This document shows, piece by piece, positions 17,335 through 26,124 of a stretch of 64,000 bases of DNA. How positions within the stretch are numbered: the first letter of the stretch is position 1; each line of letters begins with the position of its first letter. Origin of the DNA: Rhizobium altiplani (lineage in GTDB: Bacteria > Pseudomonadota > Alphaproteobacteria > Rhizobiales > Rhizobiaceae); assembly GCF_001542405.1 (NCBI RefSeq), contig NZ_LNCD01000021.1:18142-82141 (forward strand), given 5' to 3'. A program made the position numbers and the translations under genes. The notes beneath the pieces are model-generated. The model was not told the DNA's origin. It searched no databases and worked only from the letters and a program-made list of their open reading frames with translations.

Positions 17335-18192
17335 ATGACAATTCTTTCGCGGGCACTTTTGACAGCAGCCGCAACGGCGCTTGTCGCCACCGCCGGTGTT
17401 GCACACGCCGAAGAGAAGAAGTGGACGACCGTGACGATCGCCACCGAAGGCGCCTTCAAGCCCTATAATTTCACCAAGCCCGACGGTTCGCTCGACGGCT
17501 ATGAAATCGAGCTGACAAAGTATCTCTGCGACCACATGAAGGTCGAGTGCAAGATCGTCGTGCAGAACTTCGACGGCATGATCCCGGCGCTCAATGCCGG
17601 CAAGTTCGACGCCACTATTTCCGGCATGTCGGCGACCGCCAAGCGCGAGGAAGTCATCGCCTTCAGCAATTCCTACGGCTCCACCGGCCAGGCGTTCGCG
17701 ACCGCCAAGGAAGGCGAGCTCGCAAACTTGCCAGAAAACGGCCAGGTCTTCTCGCTTGCCAGCGACGAGGCCGGGGCTGCCGCCGAGATCGAAAAGATCA
17801 AGCCTGCCCTGCAGGGCAAGATCATCGGCGTTCAGACCGCTTCGACCGCGGCGACCTTCGTCGACAAGTATTTGAAGGGCGTCGTCGAGGTTCGCGAATA
17901 CAAGACGACGGAAGAACATGATCTCGACCTCAAGGCCGGCCGCGTCGATCTGGTGGTGGCGTCCATGGCCTATTTGACGACGGCCTCGGCAAAGCCGGGC
18001 AACGAGGACATGACGACTGCCGGACCGCGCTTCCAAGGCGGCTTCCTCGGTCGCGGCAGCTCCGTTGGCCTGCGCAAGTCCGACACCGAGCTGAAGGCTA
18101 TGTTCAACGACGCCATCGAGGCCGCCAAGGCCGACGGCACGATCAAGACGCTTTCAGAAAAGTGGTTCGGCTTCGACGTTACGCCGAAGTGA
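17335..18192 (+). CDS. Amino-acid ABC transporter substrate-binding protein
   Basis: Periplasmic solute-binding protein of the polar amino-acid type (LAO/HisJ/NocT-like), 285 residues and apparently intact. A Sec signal peptide spans residues 1-24 ([20 protein letters not shown]...VAHA), then [21 protein letters not shown] starts the mature lobe; [22 protein letters not shown] and [19 protein letters not shown] are typical of the fold. The ATG at 17335 follows AAGGGGAG. The upstream permease and ATPase are broken, so it is an orphan unless it docks with another transporter. The frame is open upstream to 16513, but that part is the debris of the other two genes. Confidence 0.88.
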   Translation: MTILSRALLTAAATALVATAGVAHAEEKKWTTVTIATEGAFKPYNFTKPDGSLDGYEIELTKYLCDHMKVECKIVVQNFDGMIPALNAGKFDATISGMSATAKREEVIAFSNSYGSTGQAFATAKEGELANLPENGQVFSLASDEAGAAAEIEKIKPALQGKIIGVQTASTAATFVDKYLKGVVEVREYKTTEEHDLDLKAGRVDLVVASMAYLTTASAKPGNEDMTTAGPRFQGGFLGRGSSVGLRKSDTELKAMFNDAIEAAKADGTIKTLSEKWFGFDVTPK

Positions 18193-18215
18193 GTGTAAGC
18201 GTTCACAAAGGTGGG

Positions 18216-18237
18216 CCCGGCGGGACTCCCTGCCGGG
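18216..18237 (+). terminator. Hairpin after the binding-protein gene
   Basis: CCCGGCGGG-ACTC-CCTGCCGGG forms a stem of 8-9 pairs with one mismatch, 24 bases after the stop codon. No T-run follows. Confidence 0.5.
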
Positions 18238-18367
18238 TCGCGACAGCGGAGCTTAAAACTCAGCGTCATGGCAGGGGTTGAAACGTGGGACCGACTGCCA
18301 CACGACCGCATATCCTGTTTCTAGCCGAACTCGCAATCAGTCATTGTCCTTGCAACCGATCGCCGGC

Positions 18368-19276
18368 CTACCCGCGTCTTGCCAGCGACCGCGCGATGTC
18401 GACGATATCATCGCGGCCAGCGGTCGGGTCCTCCCTGTTCCAGGCGATCCCAAGCCCGATCCTAAAGTCGATCCCGCTTACCTTCTTCAGTTCAAAGCCG
18501 CGATTGGGAAGATCAAGGGTCCACTCCGGGGCAAAGCCGATGCCAAGCCCGGCAGAGACCAGCGACACCAGCGCATAGGTATCATCGCAGCTGAAGGCAA
18601 TGTTGGCGGTGAGGTCGTATTCCGCAAACTTCTCATTGAAGTATCGCTCGGTGAACGACAGGTTCTGCCGGTTGAAGGCGATGATCTTCTGAGTGCGCAG
18701 ATCATCGATGCTGATCTCGTCCCTGGCTGCCAGCGGATTGGCATGGCCGACCGCCAGATAGTAGCGCTCATGCGCAAGCGAGACGAAGCGCAACGAGCCG
18801 ATGTTTTCCACCGGCCGGATGAAGCCCAGATTGAGCTGGCCGGTCTCCAGGCCGCGGATGATCTCGCCGGTATTGCCCGACGCGATGTGGATGCGGACAT
18901 CGGGATACTTGCGGGCGATCTTGGCAAGGAAGGTTGGCAGCATGCCCATGGTGGCCGGGTAGATGCTGCCGATCCTGATCTGGCGGATGCGACTGCCGCC
19001 GGCTGCCCGGGTCAGTTCGGTGGTCAGGTCGATGTCGCTCAGGATCCGCACACAGCGATCATAGAAGGTTTCCCCTGCCCTGGTCAGTTCCACCCGTCTC
19101 GTCGAGCGGATGAACAGCGGACAGCCAAGCTCCCTTTCCAGCGACATCACATGATTGCTGAGCGCCGGCTGGGCAATGCACATCCTGGCTGCCGCCCGGC
19201 CGAAGTGCAGTTCCTCGGCCACCGCTTTGAAATAGGTGAGTTGGCGCAGTTCCAAAGGTTTCACAGCCTCGCGCAA
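18368..19276 (-). CDS. LysR-family transcriptional regulator
   Basis: LysR-type regulator of about 300 residues. The helix-turn-helix is at residues 10-60 (LRQLTYFKAVAEELHFGRAAARMCIAQPALSNHVMSLERELG), followed by the effector-binding domain (IRQIRIGSIYPATMGMLPTFLAKIARKYPDVRIHI). The layout resembles the BenM/CatM/CbbR-like group. The frame opens with a TTG at 19276; a GTG at 19264 directly before KPLELRQL is an equally good start. It is convergent with the ABC remnant and divergent from the small XRE gene. The target is unknown. Confidence 0.9.
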   Translation of the reverse strand: MREAVKPLELRQLTYFKAVAEELHFGRAAARMCIAQPALSNHVMSLERELGCPLFIRSTRRVELTRAGETFYDRCVRILSDIDLTTELTRAAGGSRIRQIRIGSIYPATMGMLPTFLAKIARKYPDVRIHIASGNTGEIIRGLETGQLNLGFIRPVENIGSLRFVSLAHERYYLAVGHANPLAARDEISIDDLRTQKIIAFNRQNLSFTERYFNEKFAEYDLTANIAFSCDDTYALVSLVSAGLGIGFAPEWTLDLPNRGFELKKVSGIDFRIGLGIAWNREDPTAGRDDIVDIARSLARRG

Positions 19277-19347
19277 AATATCTGAATTTAAGATAACTGA
19301 AAATCAGATATAACGGAAGACCCCATCTCCTCGCAGGTGGGTGTCAC

Positions 19348-19593
19348 GTGGCAAAGACCCTAGGCAGTGAAAGACATAAGGCCTTGATCGAGTTGCTGAT
19401 CGCAAAACGCGAGGCAGCTGGCCTGACACAAGTAGACCTCGCCACTAAGCTCGGTGAATATCAGTCGTTTGTCGCACGATTGGAGAGTGGCCAGCGCAGA
19501 GTTGACCTTGTTGAATTCTTGGAGCTATCCGAACTTCTCAGATTCGATGCTGTCGAGGTTTTGAAAGCTATCGAGAAAGTTCCATCGCGTTGA
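19348..19593 (+). CDS. Small XRE-type helix-turn-helix protein
   Basis: An 81-residue DNA-binding protein that is almost entirely a Cro/C1-type helix-turn-helix (IELLIAKREAAGLTQVDLATKLGEYQSFVARLESGQRRVDLVEFLELSELL). It resembles small stand-alone XRE regulators of phage, integrative elements or toxin-antitoxin modules. It lies immediately left of a tRNA 3' fragment, a context typical of the edge of an integrated element. No partner toxin is seen. Confidence 0.85.
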   Translation: MAKTLGSERHKALIELLIAKREAAGLTQVDLATKLGEYQSFVARLESGQRRVDLVEFLELSELLRFDAVEVLKAIEKVPSR

Positions 19594-19611
19594 GCGGATT
19601 TCGAAGATGAC

Positions 19612-19658
19612 CTGGCTCATAACCGCTTGGTTGGGGGTTCGAGTCCCTCCGGGCCGCA
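19612..19658 (+). other. 3' part of a tRNA gene (CAU anticodon), possible attachment-site remnant
   Basis: The sequence contains an anticodon loop CTCATAA, a variable region, a T-arm with GGGGG, TTCGAGT and CCCTC, and an acceptor-like GGGCCGCA end. The 5' half (acceptor, D-arm) is absent and the anticodon stem pairs only in its inner part. The break is therefore within or near the stem, as left behind when elements integrate into tRNA 3' ends. It does not encode CCA and cannot be a working tRNA. Confidence 0.6.
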
Positions 19659-19681
19659 GCCGCTTTAAGTGCTATCTCGCG

Positions 19682-19846
19682 GGCTGCCCGACAGAGGCAG
19701 GAACAGGTTGCGCGCGTACCGATGCCCAACTCGCTGTGAAGATCGAACCGTCCTCCGATTTCATCGGCAAAATGACCGACGATCGTCAAGGGGAGGCCCC
19801 CAAGTCCAGTCGCTTTTGTCCACCACCATTTCCAGGCTTTCTGCAC
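19682..19846 (-). pseudogene. Histidine kinase C-terminal (HATPase G2 box) fragment
   Basis: About 55 residues (TKATGLGGLPLTIVGHFADEIGGRFDLHSELGIGTRATCSC) match the end of a hybrid or FixL-like histidine kinase ATPase domain: the G2 box followed by the GGxxxxxSExGxGT strand. The matching earlier part (N box and EPFFT) is at about 20800-21050 on the same strand, and the RidA gene lies between. Together they look like one kinase gene split by an insertion of roughly 950 bases. Confidence 0.65.
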
Positions 19847-20347
19847 CGGACAGCCCGTTTTTCCGGTGTCTCCTGGGCATCAGAACGAAGTCTTAGATCG
19901 CTCGGTCAACGAAATCATTTTCGCCAATTTTCCACGTTAGATCAATGGATTATACGCGCGGCTCTTGGGCATCACCGAGCCCTTTCGCCCGTCAGCGGAC
20001 AACGGACCTTTGGCCGCAGGTTCGAGTCGACCCGTAGATCGCCTCACAGCGCCCTAACTTCGAGCCGAAAAGGTCAGCGAACGAAATCTTTTGGGCAGCG
20101 ATTTGGGCGGCATCGGATGATTCTAGTCAACGCGTGAGCGCTGTGATTGGGTGAGACTGCATTCATACCCCATCCATACGTGCTGAGCCGATCAACAATT
20201 GGGTCGCGTCAGACACCAGAGAACCTGCCACTTTGTCCGGGCGGCAGAGCTTCCCACCATCAGTACCACCGCTGCTCCATCGACAGTCCCCGCTCCCCGG
20301 CTTTCCGCGGGTGGTGGAGCGCACTGAGACACCTCGGCCGAGATAAA

Positions 20348-20793
20348 TCAGCCAGAGGCGGCCAAAACTGCACGAAACGAGATTTCGATGAGCTGCTCGG
20401 TGAAGGCGAGCCGGGAAATTCCGATCAAGTTGCTGGCGTACGGCGGCTGCTCTGCCCATACATTTCTTTTCGGACCTCTCCGGCTACCGCGAAGGCGGCG
20501 TCGATGTCCAGAACGAACAGGGTTTCCTCGACCACGTCGTCAAGCGTGGCTCCGAATTTTTTGAGGAGTACCTCGGCGTTGGCGTAGGTTTGCCGCATCT
20601 GGGCTTTCATACTCGAGAAATTCAAAGGACGGCCCGATGCGTCCAGCTCAGCAGGAGCGACGAGATTGCCGTCGCTGTCGGGGCTGAGCTGCCCGGAAAG
20701 GTAAACCACATCCTTGACTTGGACCGCTTGGCAGTAGCCATAGGCCGTTTCCCAAGGAACTCCGAAGTTGACGGTCTTCTTCGACGGTTTCAT
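20348..20793 (-). pseudogene. RidA-family protein, frameshifted near its C-terminus
   Basis: RidA/YjgF-family protein (reactive enamine/imine deaminase or relative) of about 148 residues. From the ATG at 20793, KKTVNFGVPWETAYGYCQAVQVKDVVYLSGQL to EETLFVLDIDAAFAVAGEVRKEMYGQ reads in one frame. The expected end (PPYASNLIGISRLAFTEQLIEISFRAVLA) is in another frame, so one base is gained or lost near 20440-20450. Upstream it is fused in frame to a histidine-kinase fragment with no intervening stop. Only one lesion is seen, so a base error is possible. Confidence 0.72.
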
Positions 20794-20799
20794 GACATC

Positions 20800-21050
20800 T
20801 CTGGTGAAGAACGGCTCGATGGCGCGCCGGAGAGTCTCGCGTTCCATACCAATGCCGTTATCGACAATTCGAAGTTCTACGACGTCAGAGAGGGGACCAT
20901 GGCGCTTCGAAGCCACTGCGATCGAGATCGAACCTCCTGCTGGCAAAGCTTCGCGAGAGTTCGCGAGCAGTTCGATGACGGCGTCGCGAAGACGGTCACG
21001 CGGGCAACTCAAGCGAGGGATGGCTGAGGGACATCGATGTCCAGGACGAG
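20800..21050 (-). pseudogene. Histidine kinase HATPase N-box fragment
   Basis: Residues DRLRDAVIELLANSREALPAGGSISIAVA...VELRIVDNGIGMERETLRRAIEPFFT are the N box and G1 region of a histidine kinase. Just upstream, at about 21010-21060, homologous sequence (LDANSLVLDIDVPQPS) continues in a different frame. The kinase's dimerisation and sensor regions are not found. The fragment stops exactly at EPFFT, and the rest of the ATPase domain resumes at 19846 after the RidA insert. Confidence 0.65.
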
Positions 21051-21179
21051 CGAATTCGCATCCAAGCCGACGGCGATCGATCAATTGCAACAGGCATTGC
21101 TGGGTCTATTCAGGATCAGTATGGCCGCGTTACAAAGGGAAACGTGCCAATTGTAATACTTTTTGATCGCGTCAGGGAA

Positions 21180-21569
21180 CTAGACGTCAATCGACTGTGA
21201 CGAGAGCCTGAGCACATCGGAGCGGCTACACTGCTTCTGAGACCGAATTCCTTCGGCGATCAGCGCGCCTAGTACCGCGATGCCATGGAACATATTGTCC
21301 CTGCCGGCCGCAACTTGATCTGCGATCCGAGCTGCTTCCTCGAGCGCTTGATCCCTGATCCGAGCCGCGACATCGTCACATAGAAATAGCCCGTCGGCGT
21401 ACATAGACTGATTAATCGCCGTACGGTCCGACCAGCTCTTACCTGTCAAACCCGGTTCAACAGCGTCCTTTGCGCCGCTCCGGTTGGACAGTGGATCAGC
21501 CTTCGTCTCGGGCGAGAATGAGCGTTCGAAAGCGTTTTTCAATCCTGAGCCGTGCATTGCGAACCTCAC
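21180..21569 (-). CDS. Hypothetical protein
   Basis: A 129-residue open frame of unknown family, mostly hydrophilic, with an alanine- and acid-rich helical stretch (DDVAARIRDQALEEAARIADQVAAG) in its second half. No signal peptide or membrane helix is seen, and its start has no clear ribosome site. It stands alone in the gap between the broken kinase/RidA region and the cyo operon. The composition is plausible but support is weak. Confidence 0.35.
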   Translation of the reverse strand: MRFAMHGSGLKNAFERSFSPETKADPLSNRSGAKDAVEPGLTGKSWSDRTAINQSMYADGLFLCDDVAARIRDQALEEAARIADQVAAGRDNMFHGIAVLGALIAEGIRSQKQCSRSDVLRLSSQSIDV

Positions 21570-21973
21570 GTGCCTTGGGAGAGCCTCTCCGATTCAATGA
21601 CTTCATGAGACACAATTTAGCGCTCCGATATGTAGGGAGATAGCTACCCATAGGTTTCGCTCATCTAAACCAAAGTCGTGCGTCGCAGAGTCCGTACTTC
21701 CCGAACCCATAACCGCTACGCTTTGCGATCTCGGTCGCTCCAAGAAACTACTGGCAGGCGGCGGGGAATTGGGAAATCCGTGAGACGGATCGGTTTCGTC
21801 CGTATGTATGCGGCCCGCAGGTCGGCACGGCGCAAATTGCATGGCTATATCTTTACCAATCCATACAAGTCCACTCCTTTATTTACGCCGTTCTTTCCCG
21901 GGCATTTTGCCGCAGGCATGCGGTTTTTGCCGCGGCGTCCGTTGACTATCGTTGTTCAGCGGCTTAGCGCATG

Positions 21974-22021
21974 CGTACAATACACGAACTAATGTATGGC
22001 TATAACGCGTATAATTGTACG
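21974..22021 (+). promoter_or_regulatory. Inverted-repeat region upstream of cyoA
   Basis: Perfect 8-bp inverted repeats CGTACAAT (21974-21981) and ATTGTACG (22014-22021) flank 32 bases that include GTATGG at 21994, a half-site of the motif found in the 37-44 kb promoters. It lies 79 bases before the cyoA start, within a gene-free 530-base stretch (21570-22099) that should hold the cyo promoter. Confidence 0.5.
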
Positions 22022-22099
22022 GATCAATCAGATGCATGGCATTTCCAGGGGCTCATTCGCCTCGCATTCTCACACAATCACCCATCAAGGAGAGACGTG

Positions 22100-23020
22100 A
22101 TGGCTCGCCTTTCCCGTTTACTTCACTTGGTAGGAATTCTCCTTCTCATTCCGCTGTCTTCATGTAGCGAGCTCGAGCTTCTGAATCCAAAAGGGGAAAT
22201 CGGGGCACAGGAAAAGACGTTGATCCTGGTTGCGCTCGGCCTGATGCTCCTCGTCGTCATACCAGTCATGTTCCTGACGGTGTATTTTGCCTGGCGCTAC
22301 CGTGCGAGCAACGTCAGAGCGACTTACGCGCCGACCTGGACGCATTCAACGGCCGTGGAAGTGGTCGTATGGACCGTTCCCTGCCTGATCGTCGCGATAC
22401 TGGCGGTGATGATTTGGGAGACGACGGATTCGCTCGATCCATTCCAACCGTTGAAATCGAAGGTGCCGCCCGTTCGCGTCGAGGTCGTCGCCCTGAACTG
22501 GAAATGGCTCTTCATCTACCCCGATTACGGTGTGGCCTCCATCAATTACCTTTCAATCCCGGTTGATACGCCGGTCGAGTTCAAGTTGACGGCGGAATCG
22601 ATGATGAACTCGTTCTTCATCCCGCAACTCGGCAGCCAGATCTACGCGATGGCGGGCATGCAGACCCAGCTTCATCTGATCGCCAACGAGCCTGGCACTT
22701 ATGCAGGCCTTTCCTCGGCGTTCAGTGGTCCCGGTTTCTCCGACATGCACTTTGCCGTGGCTGCCACCAGCCAGAAGGAATTCGCGGATTGGGTACACCG
22801 GGCCAAGAGGTCAACGCAGGTACTTAACGCCGCAACCTACAGATCGCTGGAACAGCCGAGCATCAAAAACCCCGTCACCTTCTTTGCAAAGGTCGACCCT
22901 GGCCTCTTCGAGACAATCGTGAACCGGTTCATGTCAGGCAAGATGTCGGAGATGGCCTTCGCGACATCCGACCTCTGCACGGCTGAAGCACTCCCACCAA
23001 TCGCCCGGAGCGAAAACTAA
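22100..23020 (+). CDS. cyoA: Cytochrome o ubiquinol oxidase subunit II
   Basis: Subunit II of the cytochrome bo3 quinol oxidase, 306 residues. It is a lipoprotein by its N-terminus (lipobox LSSC, Cys22), followed by two transmembrane helices and the periplasmic cupredoxin-like domain ([30 protein letters not shown]). Cu(A) ligands of cytochrome-c oxidases are absent, as expected for a quinol oxidase. The ATG at 22100 follows AAGGAGAG; the frame is open 43 codons upstream without a ribosome site. Its TAA overlaps the cyoB ATG by one base (TAATG), so the operon is tightly coupled. Confidence 0.95.
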   Translation: MARLSRLLHLVGILLLIPLSSCSELELLNPKGEIGAQEKTLILVALGLMLLVVIPVMFLTVYFAWRYRASNVRATYAPTWTHSTAVEVVVWTVPCLIVAILAVMIWETTDSLDPFQPLKSKVPPVRVEVVALNWKWLFIYPDYGVASINYLSIPVDTPVEFKLTAESMMNSFFIPQLGSQIYAMAGMQTQLHLIANEPGTYAGLSSAFSGPGFSDMHFAVAATSQKEFADWVHRAKRSTQVLNAATYRSLEQPSIKNPVTFFAKVDPGLFETIVNRFMSGKMSEMAFATSDLCTAEALPPIARSEN

Positions 23021-24999
23021 TGTTTGGTAAACTTACCCTCGACGCAATCCCCCTCGACGAGCCGATCGTCATGGGGACGGGTGTGGTCGTTGCCTTACTC
23101 GGCCTCGCAATCCTCGCCTGGATCACCTATCACGGCTGGTGGAAATACCTTTGGACGGAATGGATCACGTCGGTCGACCACAAGAAGATCGGAGTGATGT
23201 ATTTCGGGCTCGGGCTGGTGATGTTGCTGCGCGGCTTCGCCGACGCCATCATGATGCGCGCCCAACAGGCAGTCGCGAACAGCGACGCCGCCGGCTATCT
23301 CCCGCCCCACCATTACGACCAGATATTTACCGCCCACGGTGTGATCATGATTTTCTTCGTGGCCACGCCCTTTATTCTCGGCTTGATGAACGTTGTTGTC
23401 CCGCTCCAGATCGGAGCGCGCGACGTCGCCTATCCCTTCGTCAATTCGCTCGGCTTCTGGCTCTCGGCGGTCGGCGCGGTGCTCGTAATGGCATCTATGT
23501 TTGTCGGCGATTTCGCAGCCACCGGGTGGGTCGCCTATCCCCCGCTGTCGGAACTGGGCTACAGTCCGACAGTCGGTGTCGACTATTACATCTGGTCTTT
23601 GCAGATATCGGGACTCGGAACGACCCTTGCCGGCATCAACTTCGTGGTGACGATCCTGCGAATGCGGGCACCCGGCATGACGCTGATGAAGATGCCGGTC
23701 TTCGTTTGGACGTCGCTAATCACAAACATCCTGATCGTGGCAATCTTCCCGGTCCTGACAGCGACGCTCGTGCTGCTGTCGGCGGACCGCTATCTCGACA
23801 TGCATTTCTTCACCAACGAATTTGGTGGGAATGCGATGATGTACATCAATCTCATCTGGGTTTGGGGTCATCCAGAAGTCTACGTGCTGATCCTGCCATG
23901 CTTCGGCGTTTATTCCGAAGTGATCGCGACCTTCTCGAGCAAGCCGCTTTTCGGATACAAATCGATGGTCTACGCGACGTCTTCGATCGGTATCCTCTCC
24001 TTCGTCGTATGGCTGCACCACTTCTTCACGATGGGCTCGGGCGCGAACGTCAATGCCTTCTTCGGCATCATGACCACCATCATCTCGATTCCGACCGGCG
24101 TGAAGCTTTTCAATTGGTTGTTCACGATGTTTCGGGGCCGCGTCCGTTTCCATTCGGCCACACTTTGGACCATCGGCTTCATGTTTACCTTTGCAGGCGG
24201 CGGCATGACCGGCGTGCTGCTCGCCGTTCCCGGAGCTGATTTCGTGCTTCACAACAGCCTGTTTCTGGTCGCCCACTTCCACAACGTCATCATCGGCGGT
24301 GTGGTTTTCGGCTGCCTTGCTGGCATGAGCTTCTGGTTCCCGAAAGTCTTCGGCTTCACGCTCAATGAATTCTGGGGGAAGGTTTCCTTCTGGTGCTGGA
24401 TGGTCGGCTACTGGCTGGCTTTCACTCCCTTGTACATCCTCGGATTCAAGGGAATGACGCGCCGCATGAACCACTATGATGTGCCCGGTTGGCATCCTTA
24501 TCTGGTGGTCGCGCTGATTGGCGCAATAATTATCGGCGTAGGTATCCTTGCGCTTCTCATCCAACTTTTCGTCAGCATTCGGGACCGAAAGCTGAACCGC
24601 GATGTCACCGGAGATCCATGGGATGCGCGCAGTCTTGAATGGGCTACCGCCTCGCCAGCCCCCTTCTACAACTTCGCCCATATCCCCGAGATCACGTCGC
24701 TCGAGCAACACTGGGAGAACAAACAGACTGGCCGCGCCTATGAGCGACGCTGGCAATATGAAGACATCCATATGCCTCGCAATACCGCCGCAGGCTTCGT
24801 CATCTCCGCCTTTAGCTTCGTCCTTTGCTTTTCGCTGGTTTGGCACATCTGGGTCGCGGCTGCCGTTGGGCTGCTCGGCATGATTGGAACGTTCATCGCC
24901 CGAACCTACGACCGGAATGTCGATTACTACGTGCCCGCGGTCGAAATCGCCCGTATCGAAACCGAGCGCTTCGCCCTGTCGCGAAGAAAAGGAGCATGA
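23020..24999 (+). CDS. cyoB: Cytochrome o ubiquinol oxidase subunit I
   Basis: Catalytic heme-copper subunit of the bo3 quinol oxidase, 659 residues, about the length of E. coli CyoB (663). Canonical landmarks are [17 protein letters not shown] (low-spin heme ligand), [13 protein letters not shown] (Cu(B) His and the cross-linked Tyr/Glu region), WLHHFFTMG (the two Cu(B) histidines) and [11 protein letters not shown] (heme o3 and low-spin heme ligands). All expected ligands are present. It reduces oxygen to water and pumps protons in the inner membrane. It is the second gene of cyoABCD. No cyoE (heme o synthase) follows, so heme O must come from a gene elsewhere. Confidence 0.97.
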   Translation: MFGKLTLDAIPLDEPIVMGTGVVVALLGLAILAWITYHGWWKYLWTEWITSVDHKKIGVMYFGLGLVMLLRGFADAIMMRAQQAVANSDAAGYLPPHHYDQIFTAHGVIMIFFVATPFILGLMNVVVPLQIGARDVAYPFVNSLGFWLSAVGAVLVMASMFVGDFAATGWVAYPPLSELGYSPTVGVDYYIWSLQISGLGTTLAGINFVVTILRMRAPGMTLMKMPVFVWTSLITNILIVAIFPVLTATLVLLSADRYLDMHFFTNEFGGNAMMYINLIWVWGHPEVYVLILPCFGVYSEVIATFSSKPLFGYKSMVYATSSIGILSFVVWLHHFFTMGSGANVNAFFGIMTTIISIPTGVKLFNWLFTMFRGRVRFHSATLWTIGFMFTFAGGGMTGVLLAVPGADFVLHNSLFLVAHFHNVIIGGVVFGCLAGMSFWFPKVFGFTLNEFWGKVSFWCWMVGYWLAFTPLYILGFKGMTRRMNHYDVPGWHPYLVVALIGAIIIGVGILALLIQLFVSIRDRKLNRDVTGDPWDARSLEWATASPAPFYNFAHIPEITSLEQHWENKQTGRAYERRWQYEDIHMPRNTAAGFVISAFSFVLCFSLVWHIWVAAAVGLLGMIGTFIARTYDRNVDYYVPAVEIARIETERFALSRRKGA

Positions 25000-25002
25000 C
25001 GG

Positions 25003-25626
25003 ATGAACATCCTCGTAAAGTCCATACACGGAAACAACGCAATACCGGCTCACCAGGAGCATGAACACGACAGCGGTTCCAACACCGTGCTCGGTTTCTG
25101 GATATACCTGATGAGCGATTGTCTCATCTTCGCGACGCTGTTCGCCACGTTCGGCGTCCTGGCATCAAGTACGGCTGGCGCACCAGGCGGAAAGGAGCTT
25201 TTCGACCTTCCGTACGTCGCGATCGAGACCGTCATACTCCTCATCAGCAGCTTCACATTCGGCATCGCGGGGCTCCAGGTACAGGCTGGAGCCAAGAGCC
25301 AGGTGGTCAGGTGGCTGGCCATCACCTTCATTTTCGGCGCTGCCTTCATCGTGATGGAGGTGCATGAATTTCTCGGCCTCATCGTGGATGGAGCCGGGCC
25401 CCAGCGAAGCGCTTTCCTTTCGGCGTATTTCACGCTGGTCGGCACCCACGGACTACATGTAGCCGCGGGCCTCGTCTGGTTAGCGACGATGATGCACCAA
25501 GTCTTCCGCTTTGGCCTCGATGGCATCGTCCGGCGGCGGCTCGCCTGCCTTAGCCTGTTTTGGCATTTCCTCGACCTTGTCTGGATCTGTGTCTTCACTT
25601 TCGTCTATCTGCGCGGGGTTATGTAA
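25003..25626 (+). CDS. cyoC: Cytochrome o ubiquinol oxidase subunit III
   Basis: Subunit III of cytochrome bo3, 207 residues with five hydrophobic helices. Conserved parts are TVLGFWIYLMSDCLIFATLFATF and VGTHGLHVAAGLVW, with the terminal FWHFLDLVWICVFTFVYLRG. It begins 3 bases after the cyoB stop, and its TAA overlaps the cyoD ATG. It stabilises subunit I and is not catalytic. Confidence 0.95.
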   Translation: MNILVKSIHGNNAIPAHQEHEHDSGSNTVLGFWIYLMSDCLIFATLFATFGVLASSTAGAPGGKELFDLPYVAIETVILLISSFTFGIAGLQVQAGAKSQVVRWLAITFIFGAAFIVMEVHEFLGLIVDGAGPQRSAFLSAYFTLVGTHGLHVAAGLVWLATMMHQVFRFGLDGIVRRRLACLSLFWHFLDLVWICVFTFVYLRGVM

Positions 25627-25994
25627 TGTCCCAATCCGCCTCCGAGGCTTACGTAGCGGCTTCGCATGCGAGCATGAAATCCTATGTGATCGGCTTCGGC
25701 CTCTCGCTCTTGCTGACGGGGTTGTCCTTCGGCACTGTGATGAGCGGCCTCGTTCGCGACGATCTCGTGCTGCCCGCAATCACGGTTCTCGCCGTCGCGC
25801 AGCTCGTCGTGCAGCTGGTGTTCTTCCTGCACCTCGGCACTGCGCCGGAACAGCGCAACAACACGACCATTTTCGTCCTGACGATCATGCTGATCGCCAT
25901 CATTGTGAGCGGCTCTCTCTGGGTGATTCACAATGCCAACAACAACATGATGCCCACAACCATCACGATCGACCGCGCGAAAGCGCGTGATTAG
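25626..25994 (+). CDS. cyoD: Cytochrome o ubiquinol oxidase subunit IV
   Basis: Small subunit IV of cytochrome bo3, 122 residues with three hydrophobic helices (YVIGFGLSLLLTGLSFG, AITVLAVAQLVVQLVFFLHL, TTIFVLTIMLIAIIVSGSLWVI). It assists assembly of the Cu(B) site. The ATG at 25626 overlaps the cyoC stop by one base. The operon ends here; the next gene starts 130 bases on. Confidence 0.93.
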   Translation: MSQSASEAYVAASHASMKSYVIGFGLSLLLTGLSFGTVMSGLVRDDLVLPAITVLAVAQLVVQLVFFLHLGTAPEQRNNTTIFVLTIMLIAIIVSGSLWVIHNANNNMMPTTITIDRAKARD

Positions 25995-26124
25995 GACGGC
26001 ATGGGTCCCGGAAGGTCCACCGTAAAGACGTCTCGGCAACACAACAGGAGACCGGTTGCGGCATGGAGCAATGATGCTGCCCCGGCCTAGTCGGTCGCCG
26101 CACAATCCGCTCAAGGAGTAACAT

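Noticed and set aside
19612..19658. Functional tRNA-Met gene
   Set aside because: The 5' acceptor and D-arm are missing and the outer anticodon stem does not pair; only a 3' fragment remains.
19607..20137. 176-codon open frame over the tRNA fragment region
   Set aside because: No domain; it runs antisense through the kinase fragment and the tRNA remnant, with low-complexity composition.
23716..25068. 450-codon open frame antisense to cyoB
   Set aside because: Composition is rich in His, Glu, Asp and Arg as expected of the mirror of a GC-rich hydrophobic gene; no family resemblance, and cyoB is certain.
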